Shown piece by piece: positions 8,652 through 17,149 of a stretch of 64,000 nt of DNA. Position numbers and translations under genes: made by a program. Every line of letters starts with the position of its first letter. Within the stretch, counting starts at the first letter, position 1. A model generated the notes under the pieces. The model did not search any database and had not been told where the DNA came from. It saw only the letters and a list, made by a program, of their open reading frames with translations. The stretch comes from Turneriella sp. (lineage in GTDB: Bacteria > Spirochaetota > Leptospiria > Turneriellales > Turneriellaceae): the NCBI GenBank assembly GCA_019186965.1, contig JABARV010000003.1, positions 243,504 to 307,503 of the forward strand. Reading direction: 5' to 3'.

Positions 8652-11600
8652 TTACCAGACACCTGGCCCCAACTCAGTACAGAGTTGTTGCCAGCTAAAC
8701 GCAGCCCATCCATTTGAGTACGTAACGCGGTCACCGCAACCTAAAAGAATTACTGTATCGACCAAATCAATCGTGTTCGCGTTTACCATATCAATAAGAG
8801 ATTTTGTCGCGGTAACACCACTTAAATTGTTAAGGATATTGTTTGCTAAGTAGCGCGGCCCAACTCCTGGCCAATCGCGTACATAGTTACCCGCAACGCC
8901 GCCCGCTGGCCCTGCTACACCTAAAGAGCCGTTAAAGTACGATTTAGAACTTAGAAGCGACGGAGTAACCCCGTGGTGTATAAGGCGTACCAACGCTTCG
9001 CGTGTTGAAATTCCCCCATCTGCCGGCGCAGGCGATGCACCGTTGTACGTGACGGAAAAGCCACGGGCCGCACTAGTTATCCCCGTAGTATCGCGGTCAA
9101 CGAGCTGCAAAAGTTGTGCGGCGTTTACCGTCGGCTCCGAAACGCTTACAAATGTAAGTTTCCCCGTGTCTGTTTGTAGTGTATTGACAATTGCCGACGC
9201 ACCATCAGCATACGATACATACGGATTTTCACCAATGACAACTTTTGCGCCGACAGGACATCCTGCTCCTCCCGTTAAAACACTTGCGTTGACCTGTCCT
9301 CCCGGGATTGTTACGGTAAAAGTTGGTGCTGTTGTACATCCCACAACTTCGATGTTGGGGATGACGCTATAACCACAGCCCCGATTGGTAATCGTAATTG
9401 CAGTAACTGCTCCCGCAACAACTGTTACGACCCCTTCGGCGCGGCCTCCAATTTTAACAATCCTATCGACGGAGTAATTATCGCCTGCTGAAACTGCCGA
9501 GCACCCTGTAAGAACCCCTCCGGCGGCAATAACCGTACAAGTGGCGCTATTTCCCCCTGCCCCTGTAATGGGACAAACATCGCCCGTTGTATACCCTGAA
9601 CCTCCGTAAAAATTCCCCAAGCCTGCGGCAGAAAGCGAGCCTGACACGACGCACTTTACCGGCAACCCACCTGCGGTACACGACGGATTCCTCTCGTAGT
9701 TTTGCCCCACATTGGTGATATTAACTTGGCCTACACGGTCAATCCGTACAGCTGCAATAGGTTGCGTTGCGCACCCCCCCGAAAAAGAGGCTAGTGGTAC
9801 TCCCGTATACCCACTTCCTCCGTTTGTCACAGATATCCGCGAAATTTGCTGTGCCCCGCTATCTAAAATTGCTACTGCCGTCGCACCGGTGCCTGTACCT
9901 GTAATACTTACTGTAGGTGGCGCAACACAACCTACGCCATAACCTGTAAGTTCAATTGCGCTAATTACCCCTGTATCGGTTGTACTAAAAGACGCTGCCG
10001 CTCCCGACGCTGCAACACCTGCGGTGTTACCACTTGCATGGTTTACTACTAAATTGCCAGCAGCTAAATTTGCTCCACCGCTATACTTAAGCGTCGACAC
10101 CAAATCGGTCATCGCAGCAACCCCCAAGCCAGAGGTTGTTTGGATTGCCGCTGCACTATAAGGCGCCATAAGCTGCGCGATTAAATCGTGATCCCCCGAA
10201 GGCACTGTGAGGCTTGCATCTACCTCGCGTGCATCGCCCAAGTTTTCTAAAAGGTGCACCATTTTTAATATATCTTCACGCGATAAATTATTTATGAGAT
10301 CGATAAGGTCTTGCTTTACCGCTGTGTTAAGGCGGTTTGCGTCTAGAACTGCGTTCATTACCCCAACAAGGTTACTCGAACGGCGTACACCATTGATAAG
10401 AAGCCCAAGCTTATTGCCGTCGGTAACGCCATTAATAAGGTCTGTCAAAGATTTTGGAGAACCCGTAACATAGTTAATCATGTTTACAAGTTTGCCCATG
10501 CCCAGTGCACCCGAACCTGCCGCGGAAGGAAAACCACGGTACGTTGCAGGTGGGGTAAAATTACAATTACCCACGATGTTTGTGGGATTCATTCCAGGGG
10601 GAATTCCACCACCTCCGGCGAAGGTTACATTTCCTCCTACGTAAGTATTGCCTCCCGTTAAAATAATTACGTCTTTGATTGTCTGGTAGCCTGGTTGCGA
10701 CGCGTCTGTTTCGATGATTGCGCGTGCTGTTGCGCCAGCGCCTCCCCCTGAAAATGTTACCGTGGGTGCACTTGTATAACCCGAACCAATTCCTGAGGCA
10801 GGGTTAATGGGAAGCCCTGTTGAGCCATCTAAGACTCCAATAATTCCTTGGAACTCGTTCCAGCAGTTATTGCCCGTAATTTGGTTTACCACATTCGCCG
10901 TTTTTTGCGTTCCCGAAATAAGCATGCCTTTAATCATGCCGTTTAAATTCGCCATCGAAACATTCTTAATTAAGAAACGCATTTTCTCGATGTCGGCGAT
11001 TCCTTGTTCGAATGGAGCCGGGGAGTAATTCAAAAGCGCTGCCATTTTTTGGCCTGCAGCGGTTAAATCGACTTGCGAGGCGTCGTCGAGCTTTGACCCA
11101 TCGGCGACTTGGTTGATGAGCCCACGGTTTGCGCACGTACCCGAAGGCGTGGGGTTATTGTCAATAATCGCACTATAGCACGCCAACTGGAGGACATCCA
11201 ACGTATTGCCAATATTTTCGACAAGGTATTTCACACGGTTGCGTTTAGCGGGGTTATTGTTCATTGGGTCAAGGTTTACATTTTCAATAAGCCACGCTAC
11301 GGTAATAAGTTCGCTATTCGTTGTATTGGCTGTCAGGTTAGTGTACGGCGGGTTGTATGTCGCCAAATCGTTCACGTGTGGATCAACGTCGTTCAAGTTG
11401 TTGAGCATCACCATGAGGTTATCGATGCCACGGTTGGGACAGGGACTCGCCGCAAAATGGACAATATCAAACCCGTCGTCGATATTATAAATGAGGTCCA
11501 TCATCCGGTCGATGTTCGCAAGCGAAATAAGATTGATGAGTGTTGCGATCTTTCGGTTCCACGCAACAACTCCCCCTTGCGGCACTGTAAAATCCTGGAG

Positions 11601-12848
11601 CGCGCGTTCCGCGGGTGTTCCTGTATAACTACCTACATTGCACGCTGTTCGCTGTTCAATCACCACACGTAAACGGTCGATATAATACCGAATTTGGTCG
11701 CTATCGTAACTGGTATTATAACGCCCATTTACTGGCCTTTTACCGTTTACAAGAATACCCATTTTCGAGGTGTCTGTAACAAGGTCCAAAACACTCAACA
11801 AATTTCTAAGCCCAATAAATTGCTGGCTACCTTGGATATCCGTCCATAAATCGCCCGTGCTAAAAGCGGCAATAGTAATTTGGTTTAATGCATCCACGTG
11901 AACGCAGTTACCTGGCCCCGTGCCTGGACAAGTTTCGCGGTCGAATGAGTCAAGGAGGAACACCATGTCGCGTGCATCGGTCGTGAGGTTCATTAAGTTG
12001 TAGAGTTTAGCTGGCCCAGGTAAATTGGGTGCGGAAAAATTTTTATCTGTGCCGAGCGTGAAAGCAGGATAATCAAACCCCGCAACGATATACGCCAGCT
12101 TCATGAGAAACTTGTAATGGTCTACGGCTACTTTGTAAGGTTGGCCGCTTACAAAAGTATCGGCCGTTGCAGTTGTTGCAGGTTGTGTGGTAATCATTGT
12201 ACCCGCAGGGCAGAGCGCTTGCTCCGGCGCAAGATTGCCCCCACTCGACGCGCACGTTAAATTCGTGTAACTATGCTTCACCGCATCGATGAGGATTGAT
12301 AAGCCGTGGTCGTTAATCCCGTTCAAAAGTTGCACCATGATGTTGGGCAAATGGAATTCACGGTAAGTACAATCGTTTAATCCCGAATCGGGAGTATTTA
12401 AAGGAACCGTTACGTCAAAATTAGGGGTAAGCATCGGGCGGTATAAATTTGCACGGGTACATCCCACCCTTTTAATCGCTAAAATGAGTTCGAGCGTTGT
12501 TTCTGCCCCTATACCTTTTATAAGGCGGATTAATCTATCTTCATTGACATTTGCCAAAATATAAAGCAAATCCCCCGCAGGAAGTCCAGGCAAGTGCGCT
12601 GCGTGCCCCACTGGTGCAGGGGGCGCGGTGTGTACATGGAAGGGTAAACCTGTAGCGTCGGGATCGTGGAGTAAAATATTAATTTCATCTGCGCCCACCT
12701 GCCGCGCAAATTTCCCCAAAACTTCGTTTTGTTGTTGGGTAAGTTTAACTTGCTCGGGCGGCGTAGCGCGGCCAATACAATTCGCCAGTAGTATAGCATT
12801 AAAAAATAAAAAAATACTCCGTACTTTTTTATTTTTTAATGCCTCCAT
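8652..12848 (-). CDS. giant repeat lipoprotein B (1398 residues)
   Basis: Not a family I can name. A signal peptide ends in a relaxed lipobox (ILLANC), so it is probably a lipoprotein. Residues roughly 80-950 hold many degenerate helical repeats built on LInxVxDxxKMxxLI (for example LVNMINYVTGSPKSLTDLI). Scattered Gly-rich beta-type segments follow, such as GSGYTSAPTVTFSGGGAG and GGSGYTGVPLASFSGG. Near the C-terminus come AREALVRLIHHG and the closing GCGDRVTY...C..L...W, both shared with the paralogue at 17150-21604. Its ATG shares one base with the preceding barrel gene's stop (TAATG). It is last in a tightly coupled five-gene run. Confidence 0.8.
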   Translation of the reverse strand: MEALKNKKVRSIFLFFNAILLANCIGRATPPEQVKLTQQQNEVLGKFARQVGADEINILLHDPDATGLPFHVHTAPPAPVGHAAHLPGLPAGDLLYILANVNEDRLIRLIKGIGAETTLELILAIKRVGCTRANLYRPMLTPNFDVTVPLNTPDSGLNDCTYREFHLPNIMVQLLNGINDHGLSILIDAVKHSYTNLTCASSGGNLAPEQALCPAGTMITTQPATTATADTFVSGQPYKVAVDHYKFLMKLAYIVAGFDYPAFTLGTDKNFSAPNLPGPAKLYNLMNLTTDARDMVFLLDSFDRETCPGTGPGNCVHVDALNQITIAAFSTGDLWTDIQGSQQFIGLRNLLSVLDLVTDTSKMGILVNGKRPVNGRYNTSYDSDQIRYYIDRLRVVIEQRTACNVGSYTGTPAERALQDFTVPQGGVVAWNRKIATLINLISLANIDRMMDLIYNIDDGFDIVHFAASPCPNRGIDNLMVMLNNLNDVDPHVNDLATYNPPYTNLTANTTNSELITVAWLIENVNLDPMNNNPAKRNRVKYLVENIGNTLDVLQLACYSAIIDNNPTPSGTCANRGLINQVADGSKLDDASQVDLTAAGQKMAALLNYSPAPFEQGIADIEKMRFLIKNVSMANLNGMIKGMLISGTQKTANVVNQITGNNCWNEFQGIIGVLDGSTGLPINPASGIGSGYTSAPTVTFSGGGAGATARAIIETDASQPGYQTIKDVIILTGGNTYVGGNVTFAGGGGIPPGMNPTNIVGNCNFTPPATYRGFPSAAGSGALGMGKLVNMINYVTGSPKSLTDLINGVTDGNKLGLLINGVRRSSNLVGVMNAVLDANRLNTAVKQDLIDLINNLSREDILKMVHLLENLGDAREVDASLTVPSGDHDLIAQLMAPYSAAAIQTTSGLGVAAMTDLVSTLKYSGGANLAAGNLVVNHASGNTAGVAASGAAASFSTTDTGVISAIELTGYGVGCVAPPTVSITGTGTGATAVAILDSGAQQISRISVTNGGSGYTGVPLASFSGGCATQPIAAVRIDRVGQVNITNVGQNYERNPSCTAGGLPVKCVVSGSLSAAGLGNFYGGSGYTTGDVCPITGAGGNSATCTVIAAGGVLTGCSAVSAGDNYSVDRIVKIGGRAEGVVTVVAGAVTAITITNRGCGYSVIPNIEVVGCTTAPTFTVTIPGGQVNASVLTGGAGCPVGAKVVIGENPYVSYADGASAIVNTLQTDTGKLTFVSVSEPTVNAAQLLQLVDRDTTGITSAARGFSVTYNGASPAPADGGISTREALVRLIHHGVTPSLLSSKSYFNGSLGVAGPAGGVAGNYVRDWPGVGPRYLANNILNNLSGVTATKSLIDMVNANTIDLVDTVILLGCGDRVTYSNGWAAFSWQQLCTELGPGVW
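12796..12842 (-). repeat. perfect 18-bp A/T-rich hairpin at the start of lipoprotein B
   Basis: Arms 12796-12813 and 12825-12842 are exact reverse complements with an 11-base loop. They cover codons 3 to about 18 of the lipoprotein B gene. The arms contain long A and T runs and so are slippage-prone. In mRNA the structure would sit just after the start codon and might reduce initiation or act as an attenuator. Confidence 0.75.
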
Positions 12849-13942
12849 TAGAATAACCCCGCTGTGTATCCCAAGAGGATAACTATACCGCTCTGCGAAA
12901 GGCGCGTACTTTCTGTTTTCTTTAAAAAGTCTTCACTCCATGTTACCTTAAATGCGCCCGTATTATCTTTTTGCATCTCCGTGAGCGAGCCACGGCGGTT
13001 GAGCGTTGCGCTATATTCTTGGATTTGGAAACCAATACGCACGTCTATATAGCTACCGCTTGTAATATGCCACTGGAAACCCGCTGCAGGCATTACGCGG
13101 AATCCAAAATCGTTGATAATGCTCTCTTGCAAGTTCGCCTCAACGGTGTACGTCGCATTATAAGACGGATTGTACCCGTCGTTTACGACCGTATTAAAAG
13201 GAGAAGCCTGTAAAGTATATTTGCGTTTTCCGTAAAGGATGGAAAAACCCACTTCGACGCCCAAATAGGGTAAAATCGCCCTATTAAAAAAACCTTCTTC
13301 GTACCAGTAAAAAAAGCTGAGCCCTGGGCTTACGTGCAACAAATTTTCGTCGACGCTTATTTTTCCTGCATACGTACGCGTAGGCGTAAGCGCCATTGCG
13401 TCGTAATACGAGAAAGGCCCTGACACTGTCTGCGTTGTTTTCTTGTAGTAAGGCGCCATATACGCATGAAAGCCAACGCGTAAAAATCTTTTCCCGTGTA
13501 GCGCTTTAATTTTCTCTAAAACAGGCAACTGGTCCAGACTAACGCCCAGTAAACCCTCCAAACCAACCAAATAGTTCATCGTAAAATTTGCCGCATCGGG
13601 TACATTTACATTCGTTGCGCTATTCGATTGGCTTTCTTGGCGTAATAAATCTTGTTCGATTGACTCTTTGCGCGACTTGCTCCACGGCGCTGCTTCGTGG
13701 GTAAGAAGAATTCCACCGCGCCATGTAAGCTCACCCATATAAAAATATTTTTTACGTACTTTCTCTGTTTCTCCATCGGCGGTCGGTAACTTATAAATGG
13801 ACGCTCCTTCGCCGGGATTTGGAAAATCTGTTGTGTTGTCGCTTTTAAGCTCTGGATTTAATTCTTGTGCCTCGAGCGAAAATACAAACACGCCAAACGC
13901 GAAAAAGCATGAAACTAAAAACTGTCCCCTGCTCCGCTTCAA
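12848..13942 (-). CDS. outer-membrane beta-barrel-like protein, type II (copy 2)
   Basis: A 364-residue exported protein with signal sequence FLVSCFFAFGVFVFSLEAQ and alternating amphipathic strands rich in aromatic residues, as in outer-membrane barrels. It shares GKISIDE/GKISVDE, the RKYTL/RRYSL...N.V...NP...Y.V..N..ES..N segment and the following strands with the protein at 15123-16094, so the two are paralogues. The start is TTG, overlapping the previous stop as TTGA, with GGGG upstream. Function unknown; it is probably a partner of the giant lipoproteins. Confidence 0.75.
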   Translation of the reverse strand: MKRSRGQFLVSCFFAFGVFVFSLEAQELNPELKSDNTTDFPNPGEGASIYKLPTADGETEKVRKKYFYMGELTWRGGILLTHEAAPWSKSRKESIEQDLLRQESQSNSATNVNVPDAANFTMNYLVGLEGLLGVSLDQLPVLEKIKALHGKRFLRVGFHAYMAPYYKKTTQTVSGPFSYYDAMALTPTRTYAGKISVDENLLHVSPGLSFFYWYEEGFFNRAILPYLGVEVGFSILYGKRKYTLQASPFNTVVNDGYNPSYNATYTVEANLQESIINDFGFRVMPAAGFQWHITSGSYIDVRIGFQIQEYSATLNRRGSLTEMQKDNTGAFKVTWSEDFLKKTESTRLSQSGIVILLGYTAGLF

Positions 13943-15120
13943 AATATAATCCCCACTTGGATAAACCCGCCGAGCATTTCAAATTTGTTAACCTCTTGCG
14001 TTTTGAACCCTAAAGACGATAGCGGAAAAGAGCCCACTAACGTATTTCCCAAAATTGCTTGGCCTGTTCCATCGACATCGCGGTTCAAATAAACAAAACC
14101 GTAGTTGATCCCTGCACGCACCTCAAGCTGTGAATTCCAGAATTTCGAAATTGGCGGTGGGCGGTATGTACAATGCAACCGAAAAATGGGACCTATATCG
14201 GTAACGTTCGTTGAATTAGCGCTTCCCTGCAAAACCCGAGTTTTAAGGTAGTCTAAAGGCGCTTCTACTTGCGAAAGATCGGTGCGTACCGCTTTAAAAG
14301 CAATTTGCTGCGACGTAGATAGAATCATCGCGCCCACGCCCAACCCTGCGCTCATTCTGCCCCAGGTGCGCACAAGAAAAATATAGTCGTATGCTATAGA
14401 AGGCGTTAGAATCCACACGTCTTCGTTCATTGTCATTTGGAAAGAGTACTGGCCTTGCCGCGAAGCGCCATTTACAAAACCTAAATTTGCAAGCGGGCAG
14501 TTTGCCGCTGTCGTACACTGTGCACTCGACCCAATAACAGTTTTATCCGTAAGCGTCATCGTGGTGTCGACATCGACGGTCTTAAGGGGAACCATTCCCG
14601 CAAGCCCAAACTCGAGCTCAATTTGGTGGCGGCCAAAATAAAATCCGAGAGAAATATTTCCTGTTGGTAAAAAATTTGTCGAAGCGCGTGAAACCTTATC
14701 TTTCGTCGCCATCGCAATATCCGAGTTAAACGTTAAGATTTTCATACCCAACGTATCGCCGCCAAATGCGCCCTCGATTTGTTTAATAACGCCTTGGAAC
14801 TCGGGACCTAAGTTAAAGTAGTTCACGGTCGTCGAAGCTTTCATAAACCAAGTATGCGCAAAAAAAGCACGCCCTGCACGCGGATCGAGCTGTGCGATAG
14901 AACCGATATTTCCTTCGGCGTACATATCTTCGACCGCGACCGTTTGCTCGACTAAGTTTCCTTTAGCGTCTATGCCCTTTTTTGTTGTTTTTTTCTTTAA
15001 TTCAATACCCTTAGTCTGTGCAAAAAGAACACCCGAACTAACTGTGCATACTCCCACCAGCACAGCCAAATAGGCTGCTATAACCTGAATTTTTTTAGTA
15101 AACACGTGTTTATTATTCAT
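13939..15120 (-). CDS. outer-membrane beta-barrel-like protein, type I (copy 2)
   Basis: A 393-residue exported protein with signal AAYLAVLVGVCTVSSGVLFAQ. The mature part is predicted beta-rich by eye, with alternating hydrophobic residues and a final aromatic strand ending in GIIF. The segment C..A.NCPLANLGFVNGASRQGQYSFQM matches NCPLAALNFVDTSGAGTYAAQL in the 316-residue protein at 16091-17041, making them type I paralogues. It starts 2 bases after the type II gene stop and overlaps the next gene by 4 bases. Function unknown. Confidence 0.75.
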   Translation of the reverse strand: MNNKHVFTKKIQVIAAYLAVLVGVCTVSSGVLFAQTKGIELKKKTTKKGIDAKGNLVEQTVAVEDMYAEGNIGSIAQLDPRAGRAFFAHTWFMKASTTVNYFNLGPEFQGVIKQIEGAFGGDTLGMKILTFNSDIAMATKDKVSRASTNFLPTGNISLGFYFGRHQIELEFGLAGMVPLKTVDVDTTMTLTDKTVIGSSAQCTTAANCPLANLGFVNGASRQGQYSFQMTMNEDVWILTPSIAYDYIFLVRTWGRMSAGLGVGAMILSTSQQIAFKAVRTDLSQVEAPLDYLKTRVLQGSANSTNVTDIGPIFRLHCTYRPPPISKFWNSQLEVRAGINYGFVYLNRDVDGTGQAILGNTLVGSFPLSSLGFKTQEVNKFEMLGGFIQVGIIF

Positions 15121-15122
15121 CG

Positions 15123-16094
15123 TTATAGCTCATAATTAAGTGCCAAAAAAACGCTCGGCGTAATAGTAAATACCTCCTCATCGCGAGTAGTTGTTGCAAA
15201 CTCTCCAAAATTTTTCTTCCCGTTAAAAACCTCTGTAAAACTGCCCGTCGTATCGAAAGGCAATCTACCGTATAAGACGTTTACACCCCCCAAAAGCGAA
15301 ACGTAAATTTTAGGGTATATTGCATACCGTAGCCCTATTTCTGTACGTGCAGCAAAAAACGGCGTATTATAATAGGACTCCACAAAATTTCCCGATACAT
15401 GGTAATTACCGCTAAAAGCCGGATTACCTGTTGATACGACGTTTACTTCTTGGGTTGTCAAGCTATACCGCCGCACACCGTTTTGTAAGTACATACCTAC
15501 CGCTATACGGGCTAAAAAAGCAATTTTCCATAACTTTCCCCCGTTAATTCCAACGCCAAGCATCGGCGCAAAATACTGTTTTCTCTCGTCGATACTTATT
15601 TTACCGTGGTATGTTACATCGGTAAGTTCGACTGCGCTAGCTTGGTTATTTAAGAAGCGAAAATTTTGCTCTGCGGATAAAAGGGTTTGGTTACTGCTCC
15701 AACCTATCTCTAAAGAAGTATACGCAAAAAAATTTTTCCAACGGGGGAAACGGGGAATTCGCGTAAAAGGGATCTCTAAATCGGCACGCAAACTTGGTAC
15801 GAACATTGCTCCACCACCCGTACCTTCCAGCGTGGATGTAGGCGCGGTATAAATCGCTGAGTTTTGCCGCAGAAGATAGTGGTTTGCCGCCTCTTTTGCC
15901 GCCGAAACTTGAGCGCTCTCCAAGGACAAAAAATGCATCCCAAAAGAAAAACCAATATAAAGGGGCTCTTGGGTTACTAAATATTTTCCTTCAGAATCTT
16001 GGATTAACGGTTCGTTTATAGTATCGATACCCCAACTGGGGATAAGCGTAAAAAAAATGCAAACAACTGCGGCAATATTACCGCACAAATTCAT
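15123..16094 (-). CDS. outer-membrane beta-barrel-like protein, type II (copy 1)
   Basis: A 323-residue exported protein with N-terminal signal NIAAVVCIFFTLIPSWG and a beta-rich body with many Tyr/Phe strand ends. It is a paralogue of the 364-residue protein at 12848-13942 through GKISIDERKQYFAPMLG, RRYSLTTQEVNVVSTGNP and the NFVESYYNTPFFAARTEIG region. Its ATG overlaps the upstream type I stop (ATGA). Function unknown; it presumably lies in the outer membrane. Confidence 0.75.
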   Translation of the reverse strand: MNLCGNIAAVVCIFFTLIPSWGIDTINEPLIQDSEGKYLVTQEPLYIGFSFGMHFLSLESAQVSAAKEAANHYLLRQNSAIYTAPTSTLEGTGGGAMFVPSLRADLEIPFTRIPRFPRWKNFFAYTSLEIGWSSNQTLLSAEQNFRFLNNQASAVELTDVTYHGKISIDERKQYFAPMLGVGINGGKLWKIAFLARIAVGMYLQNGVRRYSLTTQEVNVVSTGNPAFSGNYHVSGNFVESYYNTPFFAARTEIGLRYAIYPKIYVSLLGGVNVLYGRLPFDTTGSFTEVFNGKKNFGEFATTTRDEEVFTITPSVFLALNYEL

Positions 16095-17041
16095 AAGCGC
16101 ACCCCTGCGCGTAAAACAAACCTCGGCAGTACCGCAAACGTATTAACCGCGTCTACAACCCCCATCTCGTGTGCGCTTTGCGTAAATGCCTGTGTCCCTG
16201 CTGCGACAAAATTTGTGTAACCCGAATTTTCCCAACGCGAAAAAAGAAAAACAACGGTTGTACCAAATTCTGCGAACCACCACGAATTTTCTCTTTCGTA
16301 GCGTAACGTAAGCCCCACAAGGGGCCCGAAAGAATACGCCGCGGTTGTCTTTAACTCTCCTTGCACAACGCGTACTTGGTTTTCTTGTGCGCATGGGGTC
16401 GAAGAGCCATCTGCACAACGCGACGCGACAAATGTAGCCGACTGGAGAAATGTTTGCGCAACAATGCCTAAATCCCCGCCATAAGACCACAACCCTTCTA
16501 AACCTATGCCAATAGGATGAAAAAAAGTTACACCTCCCACAAGCGATGTGGAGTATAAATTGGAATTGAGCTGTGCCGCGTAAGTTCCCGCACCCGATGT
16601 ATCCACAAAATTAAGCGCTGCAAGCGGGCAATTCGTATAATCGACGCTTACACACGTATTTTTTTCGTGCACTTGGTATATTCCATCTTGGTACGCTGTA
16701 CTTAGCGGGATTATTCCTGAAACCGATGCAAATGCCTCGACGGTAAAATTCTGGATTTTCATTATATCTATTGAAGCACGTAGGTCGAGAACTGGCCGAA
16801 GCGGATATAATTCTGGAATAAATTCAGTTGCCCTCCACTCACTTGCATACGGAGTTACTCCGCTAAAACCACTGAGCGCATGCTGCGAATTTAACCCCAA
16901 GTGCTCCGTTAAATTTTTTTCGTACGGAGTATTTTGCATTGCGCTTACCTCTCCTCCAAAACCTAAAGAGAAGCGTAACGATGCAGAGACTGCACTTGAA
17001 AAAGTACAAAGCACAAAAAGTGGATAAACTAAAGTACGCAC
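16091..17041 (-). CDS. outer-membrane beta-barrel-like protein, type I (copy 1)
   Basis: A 316-residue exported protein with GTG start and signal RTLVYPLFVLCTFSSAVSA. The body is beta-rich; the motif NCPLAALNFVDTSGAGTYA is shared with the type I paralogue at 13939-15120, and the chain ends LPRFVLRAGVRL. It is the first gene after the terminator at 17101-17126, so a promoter probably lies in 17042-17100, but no clear -35/-10 pair was found. Function unknown. Confidence 0.75.
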   Translation of the reverse strand: MRTLVYPLFVLCTFSSAVSASLRFSLGFGGEVSAMQNTPYEKNLTEHLGLNSQHALSGFSGVTPYASEWRATEFIPELYPLRPVLDLRASIDIMKIQNFTVEAFASVSGIIPLSTAYQDGIYQVHEKNTCVSVDYTNCPLAALNFVDTSGAGTYAAQLNSNLYSTSLVGGVTFFHPIGIGLEGLWSYGGDLGIVAQTFLQSATFVASRCADGSSTPCAQENQVRVVQGELKTTAAYSFGPLVGLTLRYERENSWWFAEFGTTVVFLFSRWENSGYTNFVAAGTQAFTQSAHEMGVVDAVNTFAVLPRFVLRAGVRL

Positions 17042-17100
17042 AAATAGACTTCAGGTATATTATCGGTTTTTACCTGCCCCAAGTTTTCCCCCGTAACTCC

Positions 17101-17126
17101 AAAAAAAAGGGCCGCACAAGCGGCCC
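17101..17126 (-). terminator. rho-independent terminator after giant lipoprotein A
   Basis: On the minus strand a perfect GGGCCGC / GCGGCCC stem (17109-17115 with 17120-17126) with a 4-base loop is followed directly by eight T residues. It lies 24 bases after the stop of the 1484-residue lipoprotein gene. That gene may therefore be transcribed apart from, or in excess of, the five genes downstream. Confidence 0.9.
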
Positions 17127-17149
17127 TATAAGCTTACACCAAAAGCACT

